A stretch of DNA of 64,000 nucleotides from Betaproteobacteria bacterium (GCA_013298145.1 JAAFJO010000002.1:248001-312000), one strand, 5' to 3'; positions 8,645 through 17,495 are shown, counted from the first letter of the stretch. The notes: generated from the sequence alone by a model not told the origin. Numbers and translations: made by a program.

Positions 8645-9337
8645 TTAGCGTTTACTCAGTGCGTTCGCATGCACTTCAATGCCGAGTTGGAGCGTATCGT
8701 AAACCGGCAGGCCGGTTGCTCGCACCACAGCGGCGCGATATGGCGGCATGTTCGCGCACTCAAACAGCCAATGCCCGATCTGCGGATAATCGCGCTGCGC
8801 GGCAAGCGCGGTTGCCACCATTTCTTGTTCCGCCTGCGCGGTGTCTAACGGGTGTGCCGCGTCAAGAATCGCACGACAAAAATGCCCGTCACGCGACGGC
8901 GAGACGACGATCGCATCGGCTTCAATGCCGCAGTTGTTGCGAATTTCCTCATCAATGGATCGCCGATCAATCGTGACGATGCCGACGCGGCGATCCTCTC
9001 CGAGACGTTGTCCTAGCGCACGGTATCGAAGAAGCGTGGAAAGCACTACCCCTTCGTCTCTCAAACCCTCAATTGATTGGGGCAACCTTGCAAGAAAACC
9101 ACATGTAGAGATCACACAAATACAGCCGCTTGCCCTGAGAGAATTTATTGTCTTGACGAAGACCTGATAGTCCTTAAACCGACCCGTCACCACCTCATTC
9201 GCATAGGCACGCAGCACCCGCTCAATCTTCACCGGAAATGGCCACGACGCCGGATTGCCAGCATCCCCCAACGGTCGCTCGAACGAGGTGTCGAGCATGA
9301 CGATGCCGAGCGGCGGAGGGTCGAGTGGAGCGTTCAC
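8645..9337 (-). CDS. Aspartate/glutamate racemase-family protein
   Basis: I choose GTG 9337 (VNAPLDPPPLGIVML) because an upstream start would run into the divergent dehydrogenase gene at 9365. The 230-residue product has LGIVMLDTSFERPLGDAGNP at the N terminus, a first catalytic-type cysteine in VISTCGFLA and a second in LFECANMPPY. This is the two-cysteine layout of the Asp/Glu/hydantoin racemase superfamily (PF01177). Members racemise or isomerise alpha-carbons by a cofactor-free two-base mechanism. Substrate is unknown; the nearby D-glutamate-cyclase-type and hydantoinase-type genes make an amino acid or hydantoin plausible (inference). Confidence 0.7.
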   Translation of the reverse strand: MNAPLDPPPLGIVMLDTSFERPLGDAGNPASWPFPVKIERVLRAYANEVVTGRFKDYQVFVKTINSLRASGCICVISTCGFLARLPQSIEGLRDEGVVLSTLLRYRALGQRLGEDRRVGIVTIDRRSIDEEIRNNCGIEADAIVVSPSRDGHFCRAILDAAHPLDTAQAEQEMVATALAAQRDYPQIGHWLFECANMPPYRAAVVRATGLPVYDTLQLGIEVHANALSKR

Positions 9338-9364
9338 AACATCGATTATCGCTACGATTGCACC

Positions 9365-10600
9365 ATGCGCCCACGCCCTTCCACCGTCCAGGACTATCTC
9401 GCACCCAGCGCGGCACACGGCGTCAAGCTCACCCGCACGGAGCGGTGGCTGTCAAAGAATGTGCTGTCACTTGATGACTTCGAACGGTACGCGAAAAAGC
9501 GTTTGCCAAGACCACTTTTTGGCTACGTTTCAGGTGCGGCGGAGACCGCGCAATCGCTCGCGATGAATCGCACTGAGTTTGCGCGCTATGCGTTCGTGCC
9601 ACGCGTGCTAAGCGATACGTCGGATCGCTCCACCCAGGTTGAGCTGCTTGGGCAAACCTACGATGCGCCATTCGCGGTCGCGCCGATGGGCATTGCGGCC
9701 TTGTCTGCTTTTCGTGGTGATATCGCGCTTGCCAACGCAGCGAGCGAACACGGGATTCCATTCGTGCTTTCCGCCACATCGCTCACGCCGATGGAGCGCG
9801 TGCTCGCGGACGATTCCAAGCGCTGGTTTCAGGCCTATCTTCCCGCTGACATGTGGATGATTGACGCGCTTCTGGCGCGGGTAGAAAAAACGCAGTGCCG
9901 CACCTTGGTCGTCACCGTCGATTTACCCGTGAGCGCCAATCGCGAAAACAATGTGCGTAACGGTTTCACGATGCCGCTCCGGCCGTCGCTGCCGCTCGCT
10001 TGGCAGGGCATCACACATCCGCGCTGGAGCGTGGGCGTGTTCCTGCGAACGCTCGTACAGGATGGCATGCCGCATTTCGAAAACTCGTCCGCCCAACGAG
10101 GCGTGCCAATTGTGGCTCGCGACGTCACTCGCGACTTTTCGAATCGAGACCGGTTTTCGTGGAAACACATCGAACACATTCGCGCCCGCTGGCGACGTCA
10201 CTTGGTTCTCAAGGGCATCCTTGCCTGCGAGGACGTCGTACGCGCGCAAGCGATGGGCATTGACGCGGTCATACTCTCAAACCACGGCGGGCGTCAGCTC
10301 GATGGTGCGATTACTCCGCTTGCGGTGCTGCCCGAGGTCGTCGCGGCCGTTCCGGGATTTCCGGTGCTGCTTGACGGCGGCGTGCGTCGGGGCAGCGACG
10401 TCCTCAAGGCTGTGGCGCTTGGCGCACGCATGGTGCTGATTGGGAGGCCGTTCAACTACGCAATTGCCGTCGCGGGCGAGTGCGGCGCAGCGCATGCGTT
10501 TGCGCTGCTGAAGGCGGAAATCTCTCGAAATCTCGCCATGCTGGGTGCGCGCAGCGTGGACGAACTCAGCGCGGCGTACATTCGAAAGCTAACAGCGTAG
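9365..10600 (+). CDS. lldD: FMN-dependent alpha-hydroxy-acid dehydrogenase/oxidase (L-lactate dehydrogenase type)
   Basis: The 411-residue protein starts at ATG 9365, 27 bp from the divergent racemase-like gene. It has the FMN-binding TIM-barrel features of the LldD/mandelate dehydrogenase/glycolate oxidase family: APMGIAALSAFRGDIALA, the FQAYLP strand, TVDLPVSANRENN, LKGILACEDV, the catalytic SNHGGRQLDGA (His abstracts the alpha proton) and the phosphate-binding LLDGGVRRGSD. It oxidises an L-2-hydroxyacid to the 2-oxoacid, passing electrons to the respiratory chain or to oxygen. L-lactate is the commonest substrate, but mandelate, glycolate or 2-hydroxyglutarate-type acids are possible, so the symbol is provisional. 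Confidence 0.8.
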   Translation: MRPRPSTVQDYLAPSAAHGVKLTRTERWLSKNVLSLDDFERYAKKRLPRPLFGYVSGAAETAQSLAMNRTEFARYAFVPRVLSDTSDRSTQVELLGQTYDAPFAVAPMGIAALSAFRGDIALANAASEHGIPFVLSATSLTPMERVLADDSKRWFQAYLPADMWMIDALLARVEKTQCRTLVVTVDLPVSANRENNVRNGFTMPLRPSLPLAWQGITHPRWSVGVFLRTLVQDGMPHFENSSAQRGVPIVARDVTRDFSNRDRFSWKHIEHIRARWRRHLVLKGILACEDVVRAQAMGIDAVILSNHGGRQLDGAITPLAVLPEVVAAVPGFPVLLDGGVRRGSDVLKAVALGARMVLIGRPFNYAIAVAGECGAAHAFALLKAEISRNLAMLGARSVDELSAAYIRKLTA

Positions 10601-10706
10601 TGAAGTGATGCGATCATGGCTTGGGCCGTTACGCGATGGCGGTTCGTGGCAAAGCAGGAGATCGACGTCGCTTTCCGCCCAAAACGAGCGTGGCGCGCGA
10701 ATTCAA

Positions 10707-10727
10707 CCCCTCGCCTACAGCGAGGGG
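10707..10727 (+). terminator. Hairpin downstream of hydroxyacid dehydrogenase gene
   Basis: A perfect 8-bp stem CCCCTCGC / GCGAGGGG with loop CTACA lies 106 bp after the stop codon. It lacks a T run, so it may be a Rho-type or processing hairpin rather than a full intrinsic terminator. Confidence 0.4.
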
Positions 10728-10892
10728 CACGGTAAACACCCGGATGCGCCCCTGGTTCAGGATTCAATAAACGCCGTCGCGATTCTGAAAACGCCATAGC
10801 GCCTACGGTCAATAGTGAGTATTCTTCATACCAAGTGCGCGCGCGTTACCGAGTGAAAGCGCGCTCGAAAATAACCAGACTTCGGAGACCTT

Positions 10893-11861
10893 ATGAATTT
10901 CAAGAAACTTAGCGTTGCGGCCGCAACGCTCGCGATGGCGGTTGCCGCTGCTGCACAAACCAAATGGGATCTCGCATCAGCCTATCCCGCGACCAACTTT
11001 CACACCGTAAATCTGAACGCATTCGCCGCTGATGTTGACAAGGCGACTGGCGGGAAACTCAAGATTACGGTGCACGCCAACGCCGCGCTCTTCAAAGCGC
11101 CGGAGATTAAGCGCGCGGTGCAGACTGGCGGCGCGCAAGCCGGTGAAATTTTGCTCGCGAACTATCAAAACGAATGGCCCATTTTCGGGGCAGACGGATT
11201 GCCGTTTCTCGCGGATAGTTATGACGAGGCGATGAAGCTCTACCGCGTGCAAAAGCCAATGATGGACAAGAAAATGGCCGAGCAGGGCATGCTTGTTTTG
11301 TATTCCGTGCCTTGGCCACCGCAAGGGATTTACTCGAAGAAGCCGCTTGCGAGTGCAGCGGATTTGAAGGGCAGCAAGTGGCGTGCGTACAGCCCGGCGA
11401 CCGCACGCATCGCCGAATTGGTCGGCGCGCAACCAGTCACGGTGCAAGCCGCTGAACTGTCGCAAGCCATGGCAACGGGCGTCGTTGAAAGCTACATGAG
11501 CTCCGGCTCCACCGGCTTTGATACGAAGACGTATGAACACATTAAAAATTGGTATGACACCCAAGCTTGGTTGCCGAAGAACGCGGTACTCGTGAATAAG
11601 AAAGCTTTTGACGCGCTTGACAAAGTGAGCCAAGACGCCGTGTTGAAGGCGGCGCGCGATGCTGAAACGCGCGGCTGGGAGGCTTCGAAAAAAACCAACA
11701 CCGATTCGATTGAGAACCTCAAGAAAAATGGCATGCAGATTCATAAGCCAAGCACACAGCTTGCGGCTGACATGAAAAAGGTTGGCGACACATTGCTGCA
11801 GGAATGGCTAAAGAACGCGGGCGATGAAGGCAAAGCACTCGTTGATGCGTTTAGGAAGTAA
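10893..11861 (+). CDS. TRAP transporter substrate-binding protein 1 (DctP family)
   Basis: The 322-residue protein has a Sec signal peptide (MNFKKLSVAAATLAMAVAAA, cleavage before QTKWD) and the DctP/TeaA fold. It binds a carboxylate in the periplasm and delivers it to the DctQ-DctM permease. Family features include GEILLANYQNEWP, VPWPPQGIYSKKP and the ligand-pairing arginine in KGSKWRAYSPAT. It is paralogous to the binding proteins at 16487 and 19434 and less like the canonical DctP at 37982. A GGAG ribosome-binding site precedes the ATG. Repeats separate it from its permease genes. The substrate is not known. Confidence 0.88.
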   Translation: MNFKKLSVAAATLAMAVAAAAQTKWDLASAYPATNFHTVNLNAFAADVDKATGGKLKITVHANAALFKAPEIKRAVQTGGAQAGEILLANYQNEWPIFGADGLPFLADSYDEAMKLYRVQKPMMDKKMAEQGMLVLYSVPWPPQGIYSKKPLASAADLKGSKWRAYSPATARIAELVGAQPVTVQAAELSQAMATGVVESYMSSGSTGFDTKTYEHIKNWYDTQAWLPKNAVLVNKKAFDALDKVSQDAVLKAARDAETRGWEASKKTNTDSIENLKKNGMQIHKPSTQLAADMKKVGDTLLQEWLKNAGDEGKALVDAFRK

Positions 11862-11870
11862 CTTGTTATG

Positions 11871-11984
11871 CCCTCTCCCTGGGGGAGAGGGTGCCCGACA
11901 GGGCGGGTGAGGGCATTGTTTTACGAAAACGATCGAAACCTGCGATCACCCTCACCCTAGCCCTCTCCCCCGGGGAGAGGGGAC
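11871..11984. repeat. GC-rich palindromic repeat cluster after binding-protein gene
   Basis: Directly after the stop codon lie CCCTCTCCCTGGGGGAGAGG and a related palindrome, CCCTCTCCCCCGGGGAGAGG, near 11960. A GGCGGGTGAGGGC box and its inverse CCTCACCCTAG lie between them. It looks like a REP-type repeat unit able to fold into strong stem-loops at the 3' end of the binding-protein message. Confidence 0.8.
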
Positions 11985-11985
11985 G

Positions 11986-12122
11986 CCCTCACCCGCACTG
12001 CGCTTGACGCGCATGCACCCTCTCCCGGTGGGAGAGGGAACAAGCCACGAATGCCCCTCACCCGCACTGCGCTTGACGCGCATGCACCCTCTCCCGGCGG
12101 GGGAGGGATCAAGCCACAAATG
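11986..12122. repeat. Two 69-bp direct repeats carrying palindromes
   Basis: Copy 1 begins at 11986 and copy 2 at 12055, so the period is 69 bp. Each copy reads CCTCACCCGCACTGCGCTTG, then GACGCGCATGCACC, then a CTCTCCCGG-type palindrome and an AAGCCAC tail; only a few bases differ. The second copy runs into the ATG of the downstream small permease gene and so supplies its translation-initiation region. Confidence 0.85.
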
Positions 12123-12632
12123 ATGCGTAAAACCCTCGACACACTCTACAACACAAGCGCCTGGATCGCAGCGATCTTCATGATTTTGTTGCTGATCATG
12201 GTGTTGCTTTCAATTCTGGGTCGGCAGTTTGGATTCCATGTGCGCGGAACGGATGCCTACGCGGGCTACATGATGGCGGGCGCAGGATTCTTCGCCCTCG
12301 CGCACACGTTGAAGCGCGGTGAACACATCCGCGTCACGCTTTTGTTATCGGCGCTCTCGCCTTCTCTGCGTCGTCAACTCGAAATTTTTTCGCTCGCAGC
12401 GGCGGTGTTGCTTTCGGGCCTTCTTGCCTGGTTTTCAATTCAGCTTGCGGTGCAGTCGTACACGATTCACGATATTTCTACGAGCAACGATGCCACGCCG
12501 CTCTGGATTCCGCAGCTCGCGATGGCGTTGGGCACAACGATATTGTTGATCGCGTTTGTTGATGAATTAATTGGTGAAATCCGTGGCACGCGGAAAGTGG
12601 CGAGCGGCGATGAGTCCTTGCGCAATGAGTAG
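12120..12632 (+). CDS. TRAP transporter small permease 1 (DctQ family)
   Basis: The 170-residue protein has four hydrophobic helices, starting with TLYNTSAWIAAIFMILLLIM. The GTDAYAGYMMAGAGFFALAH and GEHIRVTLL motifs are typical of DctQ subunits, which support the large permease in the inner membrane. ATG 12120 or the adjacent ATG 12123 is the start; the longer frame from 12051 is translated repeat sequence and is rejected. No strong ribosome-binding site is visible, because the start sits at the end of a 69-bp repeat. It shares the operon with the binding protein upstream and the large permease downstream. Confidence 0.88.
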   Translation: MMRKTLDTLYNTSAWIAAIFMILLLIMVLLSILGRQFGFHVRGTDAYAGYMMAGAGFFALAHTLKRGEHIRVTLLLSALSPSLRRQLEIFSLAAAVLLSGLLAWFSIQLAVQSYTIHDISTSNDATPLWIPQLAMALGTTILLIAFVDELIGEIRGTRKVASGDESLRNE

Positions 12633-12647
12633 AAATTGTTTGCCACC

Positions 12648-12713
12648 GATGCACACCGGTGAACACAGATGTTCGTGCGTCCCGTGTGGAATCTGTGCTT
12701 GTCGGTGTAAATC
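12648..12713. repeat. Degenerate inverted repeat between small and large permease genes
   Basis: Arm 12648-12670 (GATGCACACCGGTGAACACAG...) and arm 12691-12713 (ATCTGTGCTTGTCGGTGTAA...) are inverted copies with several mismatches, separated by 20 bp. The sequence resembles decayed intergenic palindromes that occur in many copies in proteobacterial genomes. Confidence 0.6.
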
Positions 12714-12734
12714 TGCGGCTGAAATTCGGACCTC

Positions 12735-14033
12735 ATGGAAATCTTAATCACCATTCTCTTGATCGTAGTCCTCTTCGCCATGCTCGCGGGGGGCGTGTGG
12801 ATCGGCCTCACCCTCGCCGGGGTTGCCTGGGTGGCGATGGAGCTTTTTTCGTCGCGTCCGGCGGGCGACGCGATGGCGATTACGATTTGGGGCGCGTCTA
12901 GCAGTTGGACGCTTACGGCCCTGCCGCTTTTCGTCTGGATGGGCGAGATTTTGTTTCGCACGCGGCTCTCGCAAGATATGTTCAAGGGGCTTGCACCCTG
13001 GGTTGAGCGCTTGCCCGGTCGACTGCTGCATACGAATGTGATCGGCTGCGCGATCTTCGCTGCGGTGTCGGGCTCATCTGCGGCCACCTGCGCCACCATC
13101 GGCAAGATGACGTTGCCGGAACTCAAGAAGCGCGGCTATCCGGACGATCAGGTAATCGGCACACTCGCTGGCGCAGGCACGCTCGGATTATTGATCCCAC
13201 CCTCGATCATCATGATCGTGTACGGTGTTGCGGCGGATCAATCGATTTCAAAACTTTTCATTGCGGGCGTGATTCCCGGCATCCTGCTCGCGGCGCTTTT
13301 CTCTGGCTACATCATGGTTTGGTCGATGATGAATCCCGACAAGATTCCTGCAGCGACCCGCCGTTACACCTTACTTGAGCGTATTCATGAATCGCGACAT
13401 CTGATTCCCGTGGTACTACTGATCGCCGCCGTGCTCGGCTCGATCTATGCCGGGATCGCAACTGCAACAGAAGCCGCTGCTGTCGGCGTGGTTGGCTCGC
13501 TCGTTCTCTCGATAGCGCAAGGATCGATGAATTGGCAAACGTTTAAGGAAAGCCTGCTGGGTGCAACGCGGCTCTACTGCATGATCGCGTTGATTCTGAT
13601 GGGCGCTGCCTTTTTAACGCTTTCGATGGGCTATCTCGGCTTGCCGCGCGCACTTGCTGAATACATCAACGCCCTGGGGCTTTCGCAGTTCGCATTGATC
13701 GTCGCGCTGATGTTCTTCTACATCTTGCTCGGTTGTTTCCTCGATGGCATCTCGATGATTGTGCTCACGATGGGCGTCATTTTGCCGACGGTCACTGGTG
13801 CGGGCATCGATCTCATTTGGTTTGGAATTTTCATCACGCTTGTGGTGGAGATGGCGCAAATCACGCCGCCCGTTGGCTTCAATTTGTTCGTGTTGCAAGG
13901 CATGACGAAGAAAGAGCTCACCTACATCGCGCGGGTCACGTTACCGATGTTCTTCCTCATGATTGCAGCGGTGTTGCTCATTTACGTGTTCCCAAGTTTG
14001 GTCACGTATTTGCCGAGCAATATGAAGCTGTAG
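12735..14033 (+). CDS. TRAP transporter large permease 1 (DctM family)
   Basis: The 432-residue integral membrane protein has about twelve hydrophobic segments and DctM hallmarks: FAAVSGSSAATCATIGKM, GTLGLLIPPSIIMIVYGV, ATATEAAAVGVVGS and EMAQITPPVGFNLFV. It is the sodium-coupled transport subunit that receives substrate from the periplasmic binding protein. It is closely related to the large permease at 18087 and less so to the one at 35560. A 102-bp gap with a degenerate palindrome separates it from the small permease gene. Confidence 0.92.
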   Translation: MEILITILLIVVLFAMLAGGVWIGLTLAGVAWVAMELFSSRPAGDAMAITIWGASSSWTLTALPLFVWMGEILFRTRLSQDMFKGLAPWVERLPGRLLHTNVIGCAIFAAVSGSSAATCATIGKMTLPELKKRGYPDDQVIGTLAGAGTLGLLIPPSIIMIVYGVAADQSISKLFIAGVIPGILLAALFSGYIMVWSMMNPDKIPAATRRYTLLERIHESRHLIPVVLLIAAVLGSIYAGIATATEAAAVGVVGSLVLSIAQGSMNWQTFKESLLGATRLYCMIALILMGAAFLTLSMGYLGLPRALAEYINALGLSQFALIVALMFFYILLGCFLDGISMIVLTMGVILPTVTGAGIDLIWFGIFITLVVEMAQITPPVGFNLFVLQGMTKKELTYIARVTLPMFFLMIAAVLLIYVFPSLVTYLPSNMKL

Positions 14034-14125
14034 TGTGGTGCGAAACGTCAACGAACCTCGCGTACGGCAGTGGATGTAGGCAACAACGTATGAGCTGAGA
14101 AGACTTTTTAATCCGGGCTAGCGAG

Positions 14126-14143
14126 CAATAACTATTGTTATTG
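14126..14143. promoter_or_regulatory. Perfect palindrome, candidate LysR-type operator
   Basis: CAATAAC-TATT-GTTATTG is a perfect 7-4-7 inverted repeat in the A/T-rich gap about 90 bp upstream of the LysR-family gene. Position and symmetry fit an autoregulatory or recognition site of that regulator. Confidence 0.5.
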
Positions 14144-14230
14144 AAAAGCTGTGTGGTCCCCGTTTAGCCCTAATAAACTATGAGATTTAGCAAGAAAACC
14201 ACAAGTGTTTCAACCACTCACGAATGAGTC

Positions 14231-15127
14231 ATGAATCTGCGGTTTGTTGAAGCGTTTTACTGGGTCGCCACGTTGCGCTCGGTGTCTCGTGCGGCCGAAA
14301 AGTTGTTCATTACGCAGTCGGCGATGTCTTCGCGAATCGCAGCACTCGAAGAAGAACTCGGCACCTTGCTGCTTGATCGTCGCGACAAATCGTTCCGCTT
14401 GACGATTGCGGGTGCGCGCTTTTTGACCCATGCGCAAAAACTCCTCGAACTCCAACGCACCGCAAAGGAAGAGCTCTCCGGCGGCAACGTCGTTGGCGAG
14501 CAAGTGTTGCGCGTGGGTGCGATCGAGTCGGTGATGCATTCGTGGCTGACGGATTGGCTCTCCGCGCTTCGCAAACAGCATGAGGGGCTCGCCATCGAGC
14601 TAACGGTAGAGACCACGCCGCTGTTGCTCGATCACGTTCATCGCGGGGTTGTGGATCTTGTGTTTGCTGCTGCACCGGCGAGCGCGGGCAATGTCAGTAG
14701 CGCAGCGATGCCATCCATGTCGATGGTGTTCATGGGCAATAGGGAAACTCATGGCGCGCGAAAACACAGCGCTACCGAAACAGCCGCGATGGACATCATG
14801 ACATTTCAGCGCGGCTCGCAACCCTATATCGGCTTGATTGATTTGTTACGGGCACGCGGTATCGAGGGTGCGCGCATTCATGCGATCTCGTCCATTTCTG
14901 CGATGGTGGAATTGGTCGAGGCGAACTTCGGTATCGCAACGCTTCCAAAAGCCGCCGCCACGCGTCTCGCGAAAAATCGAAACGTGCGTATTCTCAATTC
15001 CGAGCTCGAACTTCCACCGCTCACCTTGTTCGCAAGCTACCGCGCCGATCCTGCATCCATTGATATTCCGACGGCGCTCGCACTCGCTCGCAAGTGCGCA
15101 ACGCCTGCGACTCGTGTAACAAAATAA
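14231..15127 (+). CDS. LysR-family transcriptional regulator
   Basis: The 298-residue protein has an N-terminal winged helix (MNLRFVEAFYWVATLRSVSR, then AAEKLFITQSAMSSRIAALE, residues 1-60) and an effector-binding domain from about residue 90 (VLRVGAIESVMHSWLTDWLS). The subgroup resembles regulators next to TRAP and amino-acid catabolic genes. It sits between the two complete TRAP transporter sets on the same strand, so it probably controls one or both in response to a pathway metabolite (inference). A perfect palindrome at 14126-14143 is a candidate binding site. Confidence 0.88.
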   Translation: MNLRFVEAFYWVATLRSVSRAAEKLFITQSAMSSRIAALEEELGTLLLDRRDKSFRLTIAGARFLTHAQKLLELQRTAKEELSGGNVVGEQVLRVGAIESVMHSWLTDWLSALRKQHEGLAIELTVETTPLLLDHVHRGVVDLVFAAAPASAGNVSSAAMPSMSMVFMGNRETHGARKHSATETAAMDIMTFQRGSQPYIGLIDLLRARGIEGARIHAISSISAMVELVEANFGIATLPKAAATRLAKNRNVRILNSELELPPLTLFASYRADPASIDIPTALALARKCATPATRVTK

Positions 15128-15160
15128 ACTTCCGCGTTTGTAATCGCGCTTTTTCATCTC

Positions 15161-15415
15161 ATGACTGATTCCTCGACACGTCCGCCACTGCCCGATCATC
15201 TCTCCGTTGATCCAAGAAGTCCGCATCACGTTGCCGCCGTGTTTGAACACGATGTTGGCATTCGCTTCAACGGCAAAGATCGTACCGACGTAAGCGAATA
15301 CTGCATCAGCGAAGGCTGGATAAAAGTACCCGCAGGAAAATCCGTTGATCGCAAAGGAAATCCGCTGCTGATCAAACTGAAGGGCGCGGTAGAGGCTTTC
15401 TACGTTGAGAATTAG
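15161..15415 (+). CDS. DUF3297 family protein
   Basis: The 84-residue soluble protein matches the DUF3297 family end to end: PPLPDHLSVDPRSPHHV, FEHDVGIRFNGKDRTDV, EYCISEGWIKVPAGKSVDRK and LLIKLKGAVEAFYVEN. Members are small conserved proteobacterial proteins of unknown function. It has no signal peptide or membrane segment. It lies 33 bp after the LysR gene; nothing ties it functionally to the transport genes. Confidence 0.85.
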   Translation: MTDSSTRPPLPDHLSVDPRSPHHVAAVFEHDVGIRFNGKDRTDVSEYCISEGWIKVPAGKSVDRKGNPLLIKLKGAVEAFYVEN

Positions 15416-15647
15416 GCACCGCACGTGAGGGCGTTGCTTCGTAGCGGCCCCTAAACTCACCACGGATCAAATGCGATTGCGTGCCCGCGTGCATTCGCAA
15501 AAAATGCACCTATCATCGAAAAAATCGATGACCTAACAGAAAAATTTTGCGTTTGCGCTACGGCACCCTTGTTCGCAAAATCGCCACCAGTGAGATGTGA
15601 CGTCACCGTGACGCCACAACAGTTTGCGCAAGCAAAGAGGGGGCGGT

Positions 15648-16469
15648 GTGTTCGGGGCAACAGTCGATTCAAAATCAATCGAGGCGACCAAGGCAATCGC
15701 AAATGTGCAGGCCTTGCGAGCGAAGATTCGCTCGGGCGATTTCACGTCGCACACGAGCGGTATCGCGGAGGATTTCGTTCAAGGCAACGTGGTGATCCTT
15801 CCGCAAAAGTACGCGAAAGACTTCGCCGCGTTCTGCGAAAGAAACCCAAAACCCTGCCCCGTACTTGCGATGGGCGATGCGGGTGATCCCATGCTTGCCT
15901 CGCTCGGTCGCAACATTGACATTCGCACTGATGTGCCTCGCTACCGCGTGTGGCGCAATGGTGAGCTCAGCTCAGAGCCCAGCGACGTGCAGTCGGTGTG
16001 GCGCGATGATCTGGTGACCTTCGTGATCGGTTGCTCATTCTCATTCGAATGGGCGCTCGCCAAGGAAGGCATTTCGCTTCGCCACGTGAGCCAAGGCAAA
16101 AACGTCGCGATGTATCGAACCAATGTGGCCACCACGCCTGCGGGCGTTTTCTACGGCCCGATGGTGGTGTCAATGCGTCCACTTAACGCCAAAGATGCTG
16201 TGCGCGCGTATGAAATCACCTCGCGCTATCCGCGTGTGCACGGCGCGCCGGTGCACGTGGGCGATCCTTCTGTGCTCGGTATCGCCGACTTGCAAACGCC
16301 TGACTATGGCGACGCAGTCGAAGTTAAGGCCGACGAAACGCCTGTGTTCTGGGCCTGCGGCGTCACGCCGCAAGCGGCGATCACCCAAGCAAAACCAGAT
16401 TTTTGTATTACCCACGCACCGGGGTCGATGCTGATTACCGATTTACTCAATTCCCAACTCGCTCAATAA
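15648..16469 (+). CDS. DUF1445 putative hydro-lyase / D-glutamate cyclase family protein (YcsI-like)
   Basis: The family (PF07286) is recognised from [68 protein letters not shown] and [14 protein letters not shown] choose GTG 15648 because AGAGGGGG lies just upstream; TTG 15624 is the only longer option. The product is about 273 residues, the usual family length. Known members include Bacillus YcsI, encoded beside 5-oxoprolinase genes, and mammalian D-glutamate cyclase, which converts D-glutamate to 5-oxo-D-proline. A 5-oxoprolinase-like gene lies downstream at 20481, which supports a similar role (inference). Confidence 0.82.
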   Translation: MFGATVDSKSIEATKAIANVQALRAKIRSGDFTSHTSGIAEDFVQGNVVILPQKYAKDFAAFCERNPKPCPVLAMGDAGDPMLASLGRNIDIRTDVPRYRVWRNGELSSEPSDVQSVWRDDLVTFVIGCSFSFEWALAKEGISLRHVSQGKNVAMYRTNVATTPAGVFYGPMVVSMRPLNAKDAVRAYEITSRYPRVHGAPVHVGDPSVLGIADLQTPDYGDAVEVKADETPVFWACGVTPQAAITQAKPDFCITHAPGSMLITDLLNSQLAQ

Positions 16470-16486
16470 ACCTACGAGGGCACACC

Positions 16487-17458
16487 ATGAAACCAATGAT
16501 GAAGATCACCGCTACGATCGTCGCCGGACTCCTGAGTTCGCTCAGCTTCGCGCAAACAAAGTGGGATATGCCCACCGGCTACTCCGTCGGTAGTTTCCAA
16601 ACGCAAAACGTTCAGCAGTTTGCGAACGACGTTGAAAAAGCAACCGGCGGCAAACTAAAAATTACGCTGCACGCGAACGGCTCCTTGTTCAAGGCCAATG
16701 AAATCAAACGCGCGGTTCAAACCGGTCAAACCCAAGCGGGCGAGTTCATCATTAGCGGCGCAGCGAATGAAAACCAACTGTTCGGTGTCGATTCAATCCC
16801 TTTCCTCGCGACGAGTTACGATGAAGCGCGCAAACTCCATAACGCCGCAAAACCTGTTATTGAGCGTGTGCTTACGCAGCAAGGCATGAAGGTGCTTTTC
16901 ACTTCACCGTGGCCGGGTCAAAGCCTCTATTCGCTCAAGCCGGTCAACAGTGCGAAAGATTTGGCGGGCACCAAGATGCGCGCATACAACCCGGCGACGT
17001 CACGTATCGCGGTGCTGCTGAAGGCGCAGCCCACCACGATCCAGCTCGCAGAGCTCGGGCAGGCGCTCGCCACGGGCACGGTCGAAAACTTTCTGACATC
17101 GAGCGCGAGCGGCGTAGAAAACAAACTCTTCGAACAAGTGAAATTTCTCTACACGGTGAACGCCTGGCTCCCGAAGAACGCGATTGTCGTGAATCAGAAG
17201 GCATTCGATGCACTCGACAAAGCAACGCAAGACGCCGTGCTCAAAGCTGCCGCAGACGCCGAAGCGCGCGGATGGGCTACAAGTCAGCAAAAAGATGATG
17301 AATATCTGAAAGAGCTCACAGCCAAGGGCATGCGCGTGTCACCGCCATCCGCTGAGCTCAAGAAAGAGCTCCAAGCCATCGGCGAGACCATGACGCAAGA
17401 GTGGCTCAAGGCGACCGGCGCTGAAGGTCAAGCAATCATCAGCGCTTACCGGAAGTAG
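16487..17458 (+). CDS. TRAP transporter substrate-binding protein 2 (DctP family)
   Basis: The 323-residue protein starts at ATG 16487 with ACGAGGG just upstream. A signal peptide (MKPMMKITATIVAGLLSSLS) is followed by QTKWDMPTGYS. It aligns along its whole length with the binding proteins at 10893 and 19434 (shared GGKLKIT, EIKRAVQTG, WLPKNAIVVNQKAFDALDKA). The predicted ligand-binding arginine is in GTKMRAYNPATSR. It lies 17 bp after the DUF1445 gene, suggesting co-transcription and a shared substrate. Confidence 0.88.
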   Translation: MKPMMKITATIVAGLLSSLSFAQTKWDMPTGYSVGSFQTQNVQQFANDVEKATGGKLKITLHANGSLFKANEIKRAVQTGQTQAGEFIISGAANENQLFGVDSIPFLATSYDEARKLHNAAKPVIERVLTQQGMKVLFTSPWPGQSLYSLKPVNSAKDLAGTKMRAYNPATSRIAVLLKAQPTTIQLAELGQALATGTVENFLTSSASGVENKLFEQVKFLYTVNAWLPKNAIVVNQKAFDALDKATQDAVLKAAADAEARGWATSQQKDDEYLKELTAKGMRVSPPSAELKKELQAIGETMTQEWLKATGAEGQAIISAYRK

Positions 17459-17462
17459 CGAA

Positions 17463-17495
17463 CGCCGCTTAGGCGCGGCGGAAAAGCACCGCGCC
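17463..17495 (+). repeat. Overlapping hairpins after binding-protein gene 2
   Basis: Immediately after the stop codon are two mutually exclusive stems: CGCCGC/GCGGCG (17463-17468 with 17475-17480) and GGCGCGG/CCGCGCC (17472-17478 with 17489-17495). There is no T run. Position and type parallel the repeats after the other TRAP binding-protein genes. Confidence 0.6.

Noticed and set aside
9077..9364. Longer N terminus for the hydroxyacid dehydrogenase
   Set aside because: The extra 96 codons have no family similarity and overlap the divergent racemase-like gene; ATG 9365 gives the normal length.
11986..12122. Possible short CRISPR array
   Set aside because: Only two units in direct tandem, with no unique spacers, and palindromic content typical of REP-like repeats.
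14846..15463. 205-residue minus-strand ORF overlapping the LysR and DUF3297 genes
   Set aside because: It is antisense to two well-supported genes and has no recognised domain.
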